DNA of 64,000 nucleotides from Euclidia mi. Taxonomy: Eukaryota; Arthropoda; Insecta; Lepidoptera; Erebidae. A model generated the notes under the pieces. That model was given only the letters and a program-made list of their open reading frames with translations. It ran no database searches and was not told the DNA's origin. This document shows, piece by piece, positions 20,861 through 33,224 of the stretch; within the stretch, counting starts at the first letter, position 1, and the number at the start of each line of letters is the position of its first letter. A program made the position numbers and the translations under genes. The DNA lies in the NCBI GenBank assembly GCA_944739405.2, contig OX123199.2, forward strand, positions 2,221,898-2,285,897, in the 5' to 3' direction.

Positions 20861-22239
20861 AAATAAATATTTTACATCGTTGTAAAAGAGATGCCAGATT
20901 AACAATTAAATTATGTAACAAATTCTACAGTTATCATTTCAAATATCGTTTAAATATGTTCCCATTTACACAATGTAATAAATACTATAATTGTTAATTA
21001 GTCATAAGCATTTTGTATCATTTTAATATATTTTAAAGACTACTCCAATTCTGTAACATTATTTTGAAATAATAGAATGAGGAAATCAATTTACATCCTG
21101 TGATCGCCGAACAGTGGGGGTATTTTCCTATATAAACCAGTACCGCACTACAACTGACACATTTCGTTGGGCGACCACAGAACTGTACACTCCGCATAGT
21201 CCAGCTGTAATACTGGAGATAAGTATATTCATCTTATACAGTAAACTTGTTATTGAAACCTCAACTCATGTAACGTATATAATAATTATACTCTAATATT
21301 ATGTGCCGTAACTATTATTTTCTATGAATAAATCTACTTAAGGTATTTGACAAGATATGTTGTATTTCAGTCTAATTGATTAATTAAAGTCTTTAAATCC
21401 TACAAACTATCTTTTATTTAGAACTACCTCACTTTTATATAAGCATCTTAAAATCCAAAGTGTAAATCGTAGTATGGTGTATGTTATAATATATATATGC
21501 TTTTATGTATACATATGTAGTGTTTCTGACACGCGCTTCGTCTCCTATTCCTCGCGTAATAATAACATTGAACGGACTCCTGCAGTTCTACCCGGACTGC
21601 GATTTGTTTGCTAATAAATATAATGTACTTATGAGATTTTTACTTAATTATTGTGAATGCAACATTCATTGAATGTCACTCTAATTTGTGTGTATGTAGG
21701 TAATGTAAATATTTTCTTTATTTTTGTGTTAAGTATTGATTAATGTAATTGGTTTTGTAAACCGTTTTATTCAAATAAATAAATAAATCATGTAACAAAG
21801 CTCATCCCTACGTTTGTTGATTAGGTTATACAGCTTAATTTTAGTCAACTGAAAGCTATATTTATTTATAAATAACTTCAGTTATTAGTTATATAAAAAA
21901 ATAAGTATTAATGACGCGGAAATGTCATAAATAAAAATATTTTGAAAACGCAGCGTCTGTTATCCATATACAGCATAAACTAAACAATGTGTTAATTCCT
22001 ATAATATTTCTGAAATTTAGCAACACTGCCTCCTCAAAATACGACCATTTAAAGAGTATAATGCAATAAACCAAATAAATAACTAATTAGTAACAAGATA
22101 TTAACCCCACATACAAATTTGACCAAGCTAAAAAAAATTTTTTTATGATTTATGAGTATATTTTTGTGGCTATACTGATTTATTATAAAGCGGTACTGGT
22201 TTTGGGCATAGGCCTTTGCAACATTGCTCTGTTGACAAA
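20861..22239. other. AT-rich, no feature recognised
   Basis: Only short chance reading frames. An AAATAAATAAAT stretch near 21775 could mark an old LINE tail. Nothing else could be supported. Confidence 0.45.
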
Positions 22240-23230
22240 AAGGACAAGTATAGGTACAGATCACGATTCGATCATATTATAACAAACGAGGTAGGTCGTC
22301 TAAAAACTACACTTACGTATTGTTGTTCATTCCTGCTGCGACTGATCTTCTCCTAGAGTAGTGTCGCTGTCACAATGAGGCAGCTAGTTTGGGAACTGAT
22401 CAAATTACAAAATACAATCATAGTGCCATAGACATCAAATTCCCTACATTTTCTTCTCACCGAGTTCAGAAGATTCGAATTTCCCTTTTTTTTTTCATAC
22501 GTTGAAAGATGATAACACAAACACACATTCCTTGGAAAACGGTCACGTGTGTAGGTACGTAACACACACGTCGCCGTTCGCCAAAAGATGTAGCTTATAA
22601 ATAGAGGACACGTCGTTCTCTTCGCTGCTTGAGATTGTTCAGAGAGTTTTGTTTACATATTAAATCTGCCAAAGAAATATTGATTATAGTCACAATAAGT
22701 TTCATTCAGTCTAGAGCAAGACACAATATGCATAATAATTAATATTATATTAAGATGCAGCGCAGATAAGAGCGGCACTTTTCTTGTCAATGGAAGAAGA
22801 ACCCATACTATGCAGTTACGCATAGGAGTGCAAAGATGCCGCGAAAAAGAAAACAGCTTCATCTTAAGCAATCACAGTCGACGTGTGCTTTGAATCTGTG
22901 ACAAATCCGCGACAATCTGTTTTGCGCTGCACCTAAATATTTTCTCAGAATTAATCAACAACACTATGTCAAAAAAGAAAATAAAATCTATTATGCATGT
23001 ATCAGCAACAACTAAGTATAACGAGTTTAGTAAAGGTGACGAATGAACAATAATTTTATCAGTGATAAATTACGCTAATAATGTTGTATCCTTTTTAATG
23101 CATGAGTGTTCACCAGGCATGTCCACTGAGCACGTCACTTTTTTAAAACGTCATAATAATGAATATACTTATATAAATATAGTTCGGAATTGAACAACCA
23201 ACTAGTCCTATGATTATATAATTACTTAGT
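22240..23230 (-). repeat. Repeated unit, best-preserved full-length copy
   Basis: Contains all blocks in order on the plus strand: GATCATATTATAACAAACGA; exon a in inverse (22317-22395); CTACATTTTCTTCTCACCGA; TTGAAAGATGATAACAC; GGACACGTCGTTCTCTTCGC; the inner inverted repeat 22750-22936; CTATTATGCATGTATCAGCA; and GCATGAGTGTTCACCAGGC. Compared with 48170-49650 the homology starts upstream, near 22240. It ends where the repeat at 23314 begins. Confidence 0.85.
22317..22395 (-). pseudogene. Candidate exon a, second splice-competent copy
   Basis: 79-nt block on the minus strand between GTAATTTGATCAG (acceptor) and GTAAGT (donor). In phase 0 it reads FPN, then a stop, then LPHCDSDTTLGEDQSQQE and a stop. 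The copy at 40.8 kb has AAG at the first stop and reads FPDKLPHSDSDNTLVEG. Frame conservation across copies suggests former coding sequence. Confidence 0.4.
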
Positions 23231-23313
23231 GTTGTATTGTTGGAGATCGCGAGTCAGAGGCTTAGAGAATTGTCTATTGAGACGCCGATATTTTGGCATG
23301 TCGTTGGAGGATA

Positions 23314-23695
23314 GCAGCAGGTAGTAGAGCCTTGCTGATTTCAGCGTGAATGGGCCGGCTCGACCGGGGAAGTACTACCCTCTCACAGAATAAGAAATCG
23401 ACGTAAAGTAACAGTATCTAAACTGTTGCGTTTCGTTCGATGAGTGAGAGTACTGGAGGCTCCTTTACCCTATTCCTTCTCTCTCATCCCACTCCTCATC
23501 ACCGCCAAGGTAGTAGAGCCTTGCTGATTTCAGCATGAATGGGCCGGCTCGATCGGGGAAGTACTACCCTCTCACAGAAAATCGACATAAAGTAACAGTA
23601 CCTAAACTGTTGCGTGTCGTTCGGTGAGTGAGAGTGCCGCAGGCCCTATCCCCTATTCCTTCTCCCTGCTCCTACTTCTCATCCTGTGTGTGACT
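23314..23695 (+). repeat. Two tandem copies of a dispersed repeat
   Basis: Two units of about 190 bp, starting at 23314 and 23507, both opening GGTAGTAGAGCCTTGCTGAT and closing with a C/T-rich CCCTATTCCTTCT stretch. An inverse copy lies at 24540-24712 and an old one at 11205. Probably LINE-derived; no coding capacity. Confidence 0.75.
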
Positions 23696-23869
23696 CCTGT
23701 GGTGTGTCATCGGTCAGGTGTGAAAGGTTAAATGTTTTTCTATATATTTGTATGTTTTGGCGTTACGTGACCGATAATACGCGACGCATGTTCCGTCAGA
23801 TATGTTCCGACCCTTAGTTGCAAGTTTGTAAAGTCACAGCAACACAGAATTTATTACTATTTCGGGGGC

Positions 23870-24236
23870 GTTGTCCTTTCAAAACTAAAAAAATATGTTG
23901 AATTCAAAACTACAGTTGACAGATTTTATCGCGATATATTGGTTTGTCACAAATTACATTTGAACCGAATGATCTAGAAACTATATTATAATTTATTACG
24001 GAGTAGGTCGTGGTCCTGGTCTTTGGCGTCGGTATGTGATGACCCTGCCGCCCACTGGGATCCCCCAGTGCAGTCAGTCAACCGTAAGATGGCGGTCAAA
24101 CCATCCAAAGCTAGGTGGAGGTAAATGGAACGATGCTAGATGGTTCGTGTATGCTGTCCATACAACTGGCTTGAAGCCCAAAATGAAGAAAAGAGGCGAT
24201 AAAATCTCTAGCTCAACACTCGAGCTCATAATTAGG
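23870..24236 (+). mobile_element. MITE arm joined to internally deleted RTE 5' end
   Basis: 23885-23990 matches one arm of the palindromic MITE at 1021. It leads directly into GGTCGTGGTCCTGGTCTTTGG and the RTE 5' end (GGCGTCGG, GATGGCGGTCAAACCATCC). After GATGCTAGATGG (24138) the sequence jumps to TTCGTGTATGCTGTCCATAC, which is the RTE region around 8105, so about 1.1 kb is missing. The same arm-RTE junction occurs in inverse at 34345-34475. Confidence 0.75.
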
Positions 24237-24712
24237 AAAGGCTTAGGATGCTTTTTTATGGTAATAGGCGGCAAACTAGCAGACGGATAGCTTGATGGTA
24301 AGCAATTACCGCCGCCCATGGACAAAAGCAACACCACAAGAGTCACAAGTGCGTTGCCGCCCCTTGAGTTGGGAAAAGGGATAGGACGATTTTTTTTTAT
24401 GGTAATAGGCGATAAACGAGCAGACGGATTGCCTGATGGTAAGCAATCACCGCCGCCCATGGACACAAGCAACACCATAGGAGTCACAAGTGCGTTGCCG
24501 CCCCTTTAGGTTGGGAAAAGGGATAGGATGAGGAGTGGGATGAGGGAGGAGGAATACGGGATAGGGCCTCCGGCACTCTCACTCACCGAACGAAACGCAA
24601 CAGTTTAGGTACTGTTACTTTAGGTTGATTTTCTGTGAGAGGGTAGTACTTCCCCGGTCGAGCCGACCCATTCATGCTGAAATCAACAAGGCTCTACTAC
24701 CTAGAAAACAGC
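24237..24712. repeat. Tandem dispersed repeats
   Basis: Two similar units of about 150 bp (from 24255 and 24395) share TTATGGTAATAGGCG, GGTAAGCAAT and CGCCGCCCATGGACA. Then follows the inverse of the 23314 repeat, with GAGGGTAGTACTTCCCCGGT. Common-type lepidopteran LINE or SINE debris; not coding. Confidence 0.7.
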
Positions 24713-25215
24713 AACATTATACTAAAACAGCACACTGAAATCCCTTATTCTCCTATTTCTTTTGAAAGGAGAAGAAAGGACCTAGTTTGTACACCACCTC
24801 ATACGATTCATGTCTTTGTAAATAGATTTTAAACTTTTCTGGGCCCGTTCTTATATAATAAGTTCAATAAATTACTCAATATATATAGTCATAAATATAA
24901 AATGTGCAATACAACACTATCAAAATATGTACAAAAGCTTAATTACGTCGACACAGAAAAATTACTAGTAATTTTAAAATGAACTTTACTAATATTGTCA
25001 GAATATTAATAATATTTTTATTTTTACGTGTTTGTTTTATATTTTTACGTGTGGTTTCGCACTGATAAGTTACATTACTAACTGACCTGAATTTTTAAAT
25101 TGTTTTTCGCATTTGTATTATTCATTTTAAATAAATTAGCCTATAATAATTTACTATAAATCTTAATTTATTTACTTACAGACTACGTTATATTATAGCA
25201 TACAATTATATATTA
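24713..25215. other. AT-rich spacer, no feature
   Basis: No coding or repeat signal recognised between the LINE debris and the Helitron end at 25216. Confidence 0.5.
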
Positions 25216-28200
25216 CTAGCTGACCCAGCGAACCTCGTATCGCCTTTTTAAGAGCTTTTATTTAATTCCCTTTTTTCCAAGCTCCTTTTCCAATATTACC
25301 ATTGACTTTGCGCTTAATCTCTTATCATTTCAGAGTCTATAAATGATGAACAAACAAACATAGATTTTTATATGATATTGAATTCCCCGTTCTTTAAAAT
25401 ATCGGAGACGATACCAATATAGACTTCAAAAAAAAAATCCCGTCCGCCATCTTTGATTTCCTATCCGCCATCTTTGATCACGAAATAGATGTTGTATTTG
25501 GATTCACCATCCCTTAAATCATCAGAGACGATACCCATATTGATTTTTTTAATTTTCTCCATCCGCCACCTTTGATTTCCCATCCGCCATCTTGAATCAC
25601 GAAATAGATGTTGTACTTGGATTCCCCATCCCTTTAAACATCGGAGACGATATCCATATTGACTTTTTTTTTAAATCCCATCTGCCAGCTTTGCTCACGA
25701 AATAGATGGTGTTTTTGAATTCCCCATTCCGTAAAATATCGGAGACGATACCCATATTGACTTTTAAAAAAATCCCTTCCGCCATCTTTGATTTCCTATC
25801 CGCCATCTTTGATCACGAAATAGATGTTGTATTTGGATTCACCATCCCTTAAAACATCAGAGACGATACCCATATTGATTTTTTTAATTTTCTCCATCCG
25901 CCATCTTTGATTTCCCATCCGCCATCTTGAATCACGAAATAGATGTTGTACTTGGATTCCCCATCCCTTTAAACATCGGAGACGATATCCATATAGATTT
26001 TTTTTTAAATCCCATCTGCCAGCTTTGATCACGAAATAGATGGTGGTTTTGAATTCCCCATTCCGTAAAATATCGGAGACGATACCCATATTGACTTTTA
26101 AAAAAATCCCTTCCGCCATCTTTGATTTCCTATCCGCCATCTTTGATCACGAAATAGATGTTGTATTTGGATTCTCCATCCCATAAATCATCAGAGACGA
26201 TACACATATTAATTTTTAAAAATTTTCCCATCCGCCATCTTTGATTTCCCATCCACCTGATCCACCATCTTGAATCACGTAACAGATGTTGTATTTGGTT
26301 TCCCCATCCCTTTTAACATCGCAGACGATACCAATATTGATTTTTTAAAAAAATCCCATCCGCCATCTTTGATTCCCCATCCGCCATCTTTGATCACGAA
26401 ATAGATGTTGTATTTTAATTCTCCACCCCTTAAAATATCGAAGGCGATATGGAATTTTTTTTTAAAACCGACTGCTAGTTCCTGAGATTAGCCGATATTA
26501 TCTTTTAGCCTTTTTAGCCTTTTGCTCGGCCCCAAAGGGTCGAAGCGTTATGTTATAGTTATAACTACCGGTCGGATCTGAAAAATTATTTTTGTATACA
26601 ATAGCACAGTTATTCCGGAAGGCTATAGGCTATATAACATAACGCTTCGACCCTTTGGGGCCGGGCAAAAGGCTAAAAAGGCTAAAAGATAATGTCGGCT
26701 AATCTCAGGAACTAGCAGTCGGATTTTAAAAATTGTTAATGCCTATGATAGCCCAATTATTGCGAAAGGCTATAGGCTATATAAAATTACGCCACAACTT
26801 TTAAAGGCCAGACAAAAATAATAAAATGGTCAAACGAGAAGGGGAAGGGTTGGGTCAAAGGCAAAAAAGGCTAAACGAATAGGATACAATCTATATGGGT
26901 ATCGTTTTCGAGATTTTCGGGACGCTGATTAATAATATGACATTTATTTAGTGATCCAAGATGGCGGACGGGAAATCAAAGATGGCGGATGAGAAAATTT
27001 TAAAAATAAATATGGGTATCGCCTTCGATATTTCAAGGGGTGGGGAATCGAAATACAACATCAATTTCGTGATTCAAGATGGCGGATGGGAAATCAAAGA
27101 TGGCGGATGGGAAAAAATTTTAAAAAACCAATATGGGTATCGTCTGCAATATTTAAAGGGATGGGGAATCCAAATACAACATCTATTTCGTGATCAAAGA
27201 TGGCGGATAGGAAATCAAAGATGGCGGACGGGATTTTTTTTAAAGTCGAAATGGGTATCGTCTCCGATATTTAAAAAAAATCTATGTTTGTTTGTTCATC
27301 ATTTATAGACTGTGAAATGATAAGGGATTCAAGACATAAAGACATATAGACATATTTATTTCTGCATTTTGGTTGTTTACAACACTTATACATGTCAAAA
27401 CCCTATTCTAGATGATGCCGGCTTTTAGCGATTAAGCGGGTATCGCCTTCGATATTTTAAGGGGTGGAGAATCGAAATACAACATCTATTTCGTGGTCAA
27501 AGATGGCGGATGGGCAATCAAAGATGGCAGATGGGAAAATTAAAAAAAAACAATATGGGTATCGCCCTCGATATTTTAAGGGGTGGAGAATCGAAATACT
27601 ACATCTATTTCGTGATCAAAGATGGCGGATGGGCAATCAAAGATGGCGGATGGGAAAATTTTTAAAAATCAATATTGGTATCGTCTCCGATGTTTAAAGC
27701 GATGGGGAATCCAAATACAACATCTATTTCGTGGAAATCAAAAATGGCGTATGGGCAAAATTTAAAAAGTCAATATGGGTATCGTCTTTGATGATTTAAG
27801 GGAGGGTGAATCCAAATACAACATCTATTTCGTGATCAAAGATGGCAGATAGGAAATCAAAGATGGCAGACGGGATTTTTTTTAAAGTCGATATGGGTAT
27901 CGTCGCCGATATTTAAAGGGATGGGGAATCCAAATCCGCCATCTATTTCGTGATCGAAGATGGCGGATGAGAAATCAAAGATGGCGGATAAGAAAGATTT
28001 AAAAAATCAATATGGTTATCGTCGCCAATGTTTTAAGGGATGGTGAATCTAAATACAACATCTATTTCCTGATCAAAGATGGCGGATGGGCAATCAAAGA
28101 TGGCGGATGGGAAAATTTTTAAAAATCAATATTGGTATCGTCTCCGATGTTTAAAGCGATGGGGAATCCAAATACAACATCTATTTCGTGGAAATCAAAA

Positions 28201-29003
28201 ATGGCGGATGGGCAAAATTTAAATAGTCAATATGGGTATCGTCTTTGATGATTTAAGGGATGGTGAATCCAAATACAACATCTATTTCGTGATCAAAGAT
28301 GGCAGGTAGGAAATCAAAGATGGCAGACGGGATTTTTTTTAAAGTCGATATGGGTATCGTCGCCGATATTTAAAGGGATGGGGAATCCAAATCCGCCATC
28401 TATTTCGTGATCAAAGATGGCGGATGAGAAATCAAAGATGGTGGATGAGAAAGATTTAAAAAATCAATATGGTTATCGTCTCCAATGTTTTAAGGGATGG
28501 TGAATCTAAATACAACATCTATTTCCTGATCAACGATGTCGGATAGGAAATCAAAGATGGCGGACGGGATTTTTTTAAAGTCGATATGGGTACCGTCTCC
28601 GATATTTTAAGGAATGGGTAATTCAAAAACACCATCTATTTCGTGATCAAAGATGGCGGATGGGATTTTTTTTTTAAATCAATATGGGTATCGTATCTGA
28701 TGATTTAAGGGATGGTGAATCCAAATACAACATCTATTTCGTGATCAAAGATGGCGGATAGGAAATCAAAGATGGCGGACGGGATTTTTTTTAAGTCGAT
28801 ATGGGTATCGTCTCCGATATTTTAAGGAATGGGGAATTCAATATTATATAAAAATCTATGTTTGTTTTGGCATCATTTATAGACCCTGGAATGATAAGAG
28901 ATTAAGCGCTAAGTCAATGGTAACTTTGGAGAAGGGGCTTGGAAAAAAGGGAATTAAATAAAAACTCTTAAAAAGGCGATACGGAGTTCGCTGGGTCAGC
29001 TAG
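25216..29003. mobile_element. Head-to-head pair of minisatellite Helitrons
   Basis: Both outer ends are Helitron 3' ends: the inverse CTAGCTGACCCAGCGAACC at 25216 and CGCTGGGTCAGCTAG at 29003, each followed outwards by T. The left arm (25216-about 26562, minus) is nearly identical to 12254-13600. The right arm (about 26566-29003, plus) starts with Helitron 5' sequence (GGTCGGATCTGAAAAAT). It carries a longer array of the same CAAAGATGGCGGATGGGAAA blocks. The 5' end of the left arm is missing, so the two were joined at their 5' parts. The 3.8-kb structure is a large imperfect palindrome. Long open frames in it are repeat-encoded. Confidence 0.75.
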
Positions 29004-29370
29004 TAAATAGATATAAGTGATTTGTCAAACACTATAAATCAGTCGCCTTTAAATAAGGCGTAATATTCAATTTGCAATGTTCACTAAGCTCATTATAAAG
29101 TTGTCATGTGTGTGCATGCGCCATAAACCACGTTAACCTCAACATTAAATCAACATGGATGCTGTCTTTAAAATACCAATATATTTTACAAATTGCTAAC
29201 CACAGTGTAGAGCGGTGTAATCATGGGAGCATGCGTTCATGAAATTCTATTACTAGCGAAATGCAAATATTGGACAATGAAATTCAGTAATTGAAGCAAT
29301 CGAAAACTGTACTTAGTTATGTACATATAAAATACTTCCGTCACTGACTGATTGACAGACAAATCTTATA
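29004..29370. other. Spacer, no feature recognised
   Basis: No gene or clear repeat apart from CACTGACTGATTGACAGACA near 29343, a phrase that also opens other Helitron-like repeats (48810). Confidence 0.4.
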
Positions 29371-29576
29371 CTAATATATAAAGCTAAAGAGTTTGTTTAT
29401 TTGTTTGGTTGAACGCGCTAATCTCAGGAACTACTGGTCCGATTTGAAAAATCATTTCAGTGTTAGATAGTCCATTTATCAAGGATGGCTATAGGCTATA
29501 TAACATCACGCTATGAGCGACGGGAGCCGAGCAGTAGCCTTAAATAAAGCGGGTGTAACCGCGGGCATCGTCTAGT
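29371..29576 (+). mobile_element. Short Helitron-like repeat
   Basis: Starts near CTAATATATAAAGCTAAAGA and contains GCTAATCTCAGGAACTACTG and GGCTATAGGCTATATAACAT. It ends CGCGGGCATCGTCTAG before T. The interior phrases also occur in the minisatellite Helitrons (26480-26800). Non-coding. Confidence 0.65.
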
Positions 29577-30384
29577 CTATATATTAAAAGAATTTGTGTT
29601 TATAATACGAATCGGCCAGCCCGTTCTAGCCAACCGATTCGCATGATTTTTTTTTAATGAAAGCTCTCGCTGCATAGATTTGTCATCAAGCATTTGAAAT
29701 TACCTAACTTGCACATTCATCAAGTTATATGTATAAACAGTTTTCTCCCATACATTTTTTACGTTTTCGTAGCCGTAGTCAATGACTTTCTGCTTCTATA
29801 TATCTGGTTCTCATTGAGGTAGGTGTTTCGTTATAGACCTAAAATACGCGCTGAAAAGAGCTCTTTCATTTGATGGTATGTTCATTTAAATTGGGTAAGT
29901 TTGAAGGAAGATAGGTGTGGACATTGAACTTATTTTTCAATATTTTCCTATAAATTTCTTAAGATTCCATTGCTTTCTCTCTACATGGACGGTTCTTAAT
30001 TCAAAAATATTTTTATGGCATCTAATAAGTTTCTTGCGGTAACTGCCAGGAAGAAACTTTATGCCTCCTTAAGGTGACCTTGCCTTACTTTCATACGGGT
30101 GTGAGTGTGGTGGTGTGTAAAATTATAGCCGATGTTGGTCAAATTATCACTATAGTGAATTATCGCTGATGGCAGGTAATATTCCCCGAATGTTACCAGT
30201 TAACCCTTAATGTTGGGTGAACTGGTCTCTGATGTTGAGGAATTTTCCTTACGTTTTATGTTAAAATGAAAGAAGTGAAAATCTTTGTGTTTTTAAATTA
30301 CGGACTTTCTTCAGGCATCTTATTTTTTTTTTATGTCAAGCATATTACAGCGGTTCATAGTACTATTGTCATATAATTATATTA
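29577..30384. other. Non-coding stretch, nothing recognised
   Basis: AT-rich, with no open frame of note and no repeat that I recognise. Confidence 0.45.
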
Positions 30385-30675
30385 TTACAAGTGGTAGTTA
30401 TGGTAGAAATTGTAGCTGTGGTAAGAATAGTAGTTTTGAGAGAAACGGTAGGTACTTTTGACAGCACCGGCGGTTTCGGTAGAAATGGTGAGTACGAATA
30501 GTAGTTTTGGTACAAATAGTAGTTTTGATAGGAATACTTATTTTCGGTAGGAATAGTAGTTTTGGTAGAAATATTATTTTGGCATATATTGTAGTTTTGG
30601 TAGCAATGTTACTTACGATTGCTACCAAAGCTACCATTCCTACCAAAAGTACAATTTTGACCAAAACTATAAACG
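30385..30675. repeat. Degenerate TAGTTTTGGTAGAAA minisatellite with inverted end
   Basis: About 15 irregular units of 12-21 bp around GTAGTTTTGGTAGAAAT. From about 30612 the units run in the opposite sense (GCTACCAAAGCTACCATTCC). Both strands are therefore open, but the translations are low-complexity and not convincing genes. Confidence 0.7.
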
Positions 30676-31014
30676 TCATTATTACATTTCTAAATTATGA
30701 TGGATTAATCACAACCATATACAAAACAAAATAAATCGTGCTTCTCACAGAAATATTTAGCTGGAGAAATAAAACCTATTTTCTTACTTATAAAAAAAGT
30801 TATTTGTCTATATTTTTAATTTTGATAATAAAATATTGACAGTTAAAGAAATAAGTGAAGTTAGCGTAAGTAAGTTACTTAAGTTTCTGATTTAATAACG
30901 TATTTTTTGTGAGTAGTTGTGTTTTCAATTATAATGATGTTTCTTGGAAGGACATTGGAAAATGCCCAGAGAAAGTTTGAACAAAGAATTTTTGTCAATG
31001 ACGGCCCTGTTGGA

Positions 31015-31398
31015 CAGTGGCGGCGCTAGGCGTCGGCGACGTCGGCGACCGCCGACGGCCTCGCGCCTGAGGGGGCCTCGCAAAAAGTTTTACAAGTTAC
31101 ATACTTATATTAATTTCGTTTCGCCAATCATACTAGCTTAGATAGCCGACACCAAACAATTCGGGAAAAAGCTTAGCAGATGATAATGACTTTAATTATT
31201 TTCGCACACGTGCGTGACAAATCTATGTTGGGTGAAAATGTTTGCATTGTCATTTATTTATTACATTATTTTATAATTTGGCTCACTTAATTATAACGGT
31301 TTTTTTTACTAAGAAGTAAACGGGGCCTCGCCATCGATTCAAAGGGCCTCGCGAGCTTGATGTCGCCGACGTCCACATGTGGTCTAGCGCCGCCACTG
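31015..31398. mobile_element. 384-bp hAT-type MITE
   Basis: Perfect 15-bp terminal inverted repeats CAGTGGCGGCGCTAG and CTAGCGCCGCCACTG. The 8-bp target duplication CTGTTGGA lies at 31007-31014 and 31399-31406. Both the duplication length and the CAGTGGCGG end are hAT-like. It sits inside the OTU reading frame. Confidence 0.93.
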
Positions 31399-31736
31399 CT
31401 GTTGGAGATTTGGTACCGGATGGTCCTCCTACTGCAAAAAAAATACGGGTGGAAACGGGTTCAGATTTGATTAATTCTACCATCAACAATTTTCAAGTGA
31501 TTTCCATTCTTGGTGACGGTAATTGCTTATTCCGCGCAATTTCTTATAATATTGTTTATATGGAAGTGAGAATAAACATTATGAAATTCGTTTGGCCACT
31601 GTTGATGACATTGTCAATTAGTGGGATGTATATAGTAACTTCACTATTGGGGACGAAGCATATGGCCAGACCATTACAAACGTATGATGGGTGCCAATGG
31701 ACAGTACGCAGGGCATTCTGAACTTCAGAGTGTAAG

Positions 31737-31915
31737 CAATGAATACAGATTTACATAAGAAGCGTATTTCTTAAGGATGTCGTGTGCCGATTAAAGATGG
31801 CGTATTGACGGTTGTCAGTATAGACGTACAACACTGACAACCGTCAATACGCCAACTTTAATCGGCAAACGACATCCTTAAGAAATACGCTTCTTATGTA
31901 AATCTGTATTCATTG
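31737..31915. mobile_element. 179-bp near-perfect palindromic insertion
   Basis: Arms of about 83 bp, beginning CAATGAATACAGATTTACAT and ending with its inverse, around a loop of about 13 nt. A 7-bp target duplication GTGTAAG lies at 31730-31736 and 31916-31922. It interrupts the OTU pseudogene. Superfamily unknown. Confidence 0.9.
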
Positions 31916-32169
31916 GTGTAAGTGAGCTATATCCCGAGTGTCAATTCAGAGTTCACCTGGAAAACAGTAATACGCTTACTGACTATAGCACTGGCGAAAT
32001 TGTTCATAACTTGCTATTTTCTGGGCACCTGGACGAAGGACATTACAGTGTCCTAATGGAAAGAATGGTAGGGCGGCACAGTCATATTGAAGAACTTTCT
32101 TCCTTCAATGTTCAGTTATACATATTATATAATTATATCCCTATTGCGCTTCAAACCATTCAGTAATGC

Positions 32170-33224
32170 CGAGGCGAAAATTTCACGATACCTAAGGAGC
32201 AACGCAAAACCAATGTTGTGAGAAAAGAAGTTTTGTGATATATTATAATTTTGGTAAGAATATCATCTTTTTACTTATTAGATAAGGCTACAATGTACCT
32301 ACTCATCATACCTATATGTAAGAGCTTTTTATAATATAAAAATATGCTGTGGAGCAGCACGGGTCCTCTAGTAATTATGAGTTTCTCTATCACGCGTACT
32401 TTTCTAAAATTAGTTAAAAAGGTACACGGCCCTTTGGCAGGCGTAGACGGAGACATAGGTCCTACGCGCAGAGGCCCATTGAGAGTTTTAATCTAGGATG
32501 TGAAGGGACACCTACTGAGGAGCCTCCATAACAGCACTATAAAGTACAGCCACGGATTAGCCGCAGCAGGTATAGGACTATTGCTACTTGTATGTAAACT
32601 AATTACTCTGGGCTATTGTGGTGGGTGTTCAATGGACTATGGAAACTATGGATGAAAACCAGCGCCTGTCCTATGTACTCTTATAGTACGTCGAAAAGGG
32701 GCAGATAGTGACTCGCCAACTCACTAGATGGGCCCTCTCTAAATAGCCACCAAGGTTAAAAAACTCTGCCATAAAGGCAGCCAGGGGGCAACACTGGTGC
32801 GAGTGGCTAGGGGTGTAGATTGGTGCGGCACCGGTTTCGCCATCGCGGGTCTCGTGACCCGGAGCGGGTTTCCCCGTAATTACGCCCTTGAAAATGACAC
32901 TTCCACCCCCGGGCTAATAGTTCTTGCGGCTTCTCTCTGGCCGGCCAACTAAGGCAAGCCAGACTTGAGAGTCCTGCGGGCGCTCTTGGAAATCCACTCC
33001 AACCAGCCAGTAAAGGCAAGCCGGAGAAGAGGCCCTGACCGACTCTCTGAAGCATTCGGGACTGCAGTGTCGCCACACAAATTCAGCTTGCCACAAAGCT
33101 ACCCTGCGGTTTGTAAGCTTTCTTTCTATCCTGTAGCATATATATCACAAGATGAAGGTGATGTTTGAAAGCTGTTACTCTGCCCTCCGAGATTGCGTTA
33201 GTCTCATGATGAGATAACGGCTGC
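32170..33224. other. Unassigned, GC-richer block at 32400-33120
   Basis: 32400-33120 is clearly richer in G and C than its surroundings. It contains CCGGTTTCGCCATCGCGGGT and GGAAATCCACTCCAACCAGC. It may be an untranslated part of a LINE, but I could not match it. No gene supported. Confidence 0.35.

Larger units (their letters stand above)
30934..32155 (+). pseudogene. OTU-type cysteine protease, split by two MITEs
   Basis: OTU domains remove ubiquitin; copies are also found inside transposons. The frame starts at ATGATG (30934) and reads MMFLGRTLENAQRKFEQRI. It is cut by a hAT MITE at 31014 and resumes at 31407 with DLVPDGPPTAKK. ISILGDGNCLFRAIS (from about 31505) carries the catalytic Asp and Cys. 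The frame then degrades, is cut again at 31737 by a palindromic MITE, and resumes after 31922 with YPECQFRVHL. LLFSGHLDEGHYSVL (about 32008-32055) carries the catalytic His. All three active-site residues remain, but frameshifts and insertions make it a pseudogene. Whether it was a host gene or part of a mobile element is not clear. Confidence 0.75.

Noticed and set aside
30398..30734. Open frames on both strands over the minisatellite
   Set aside because: Repeat-encoded Ile/Lys/Thr- or Val/Leu-rich translations without protein features.
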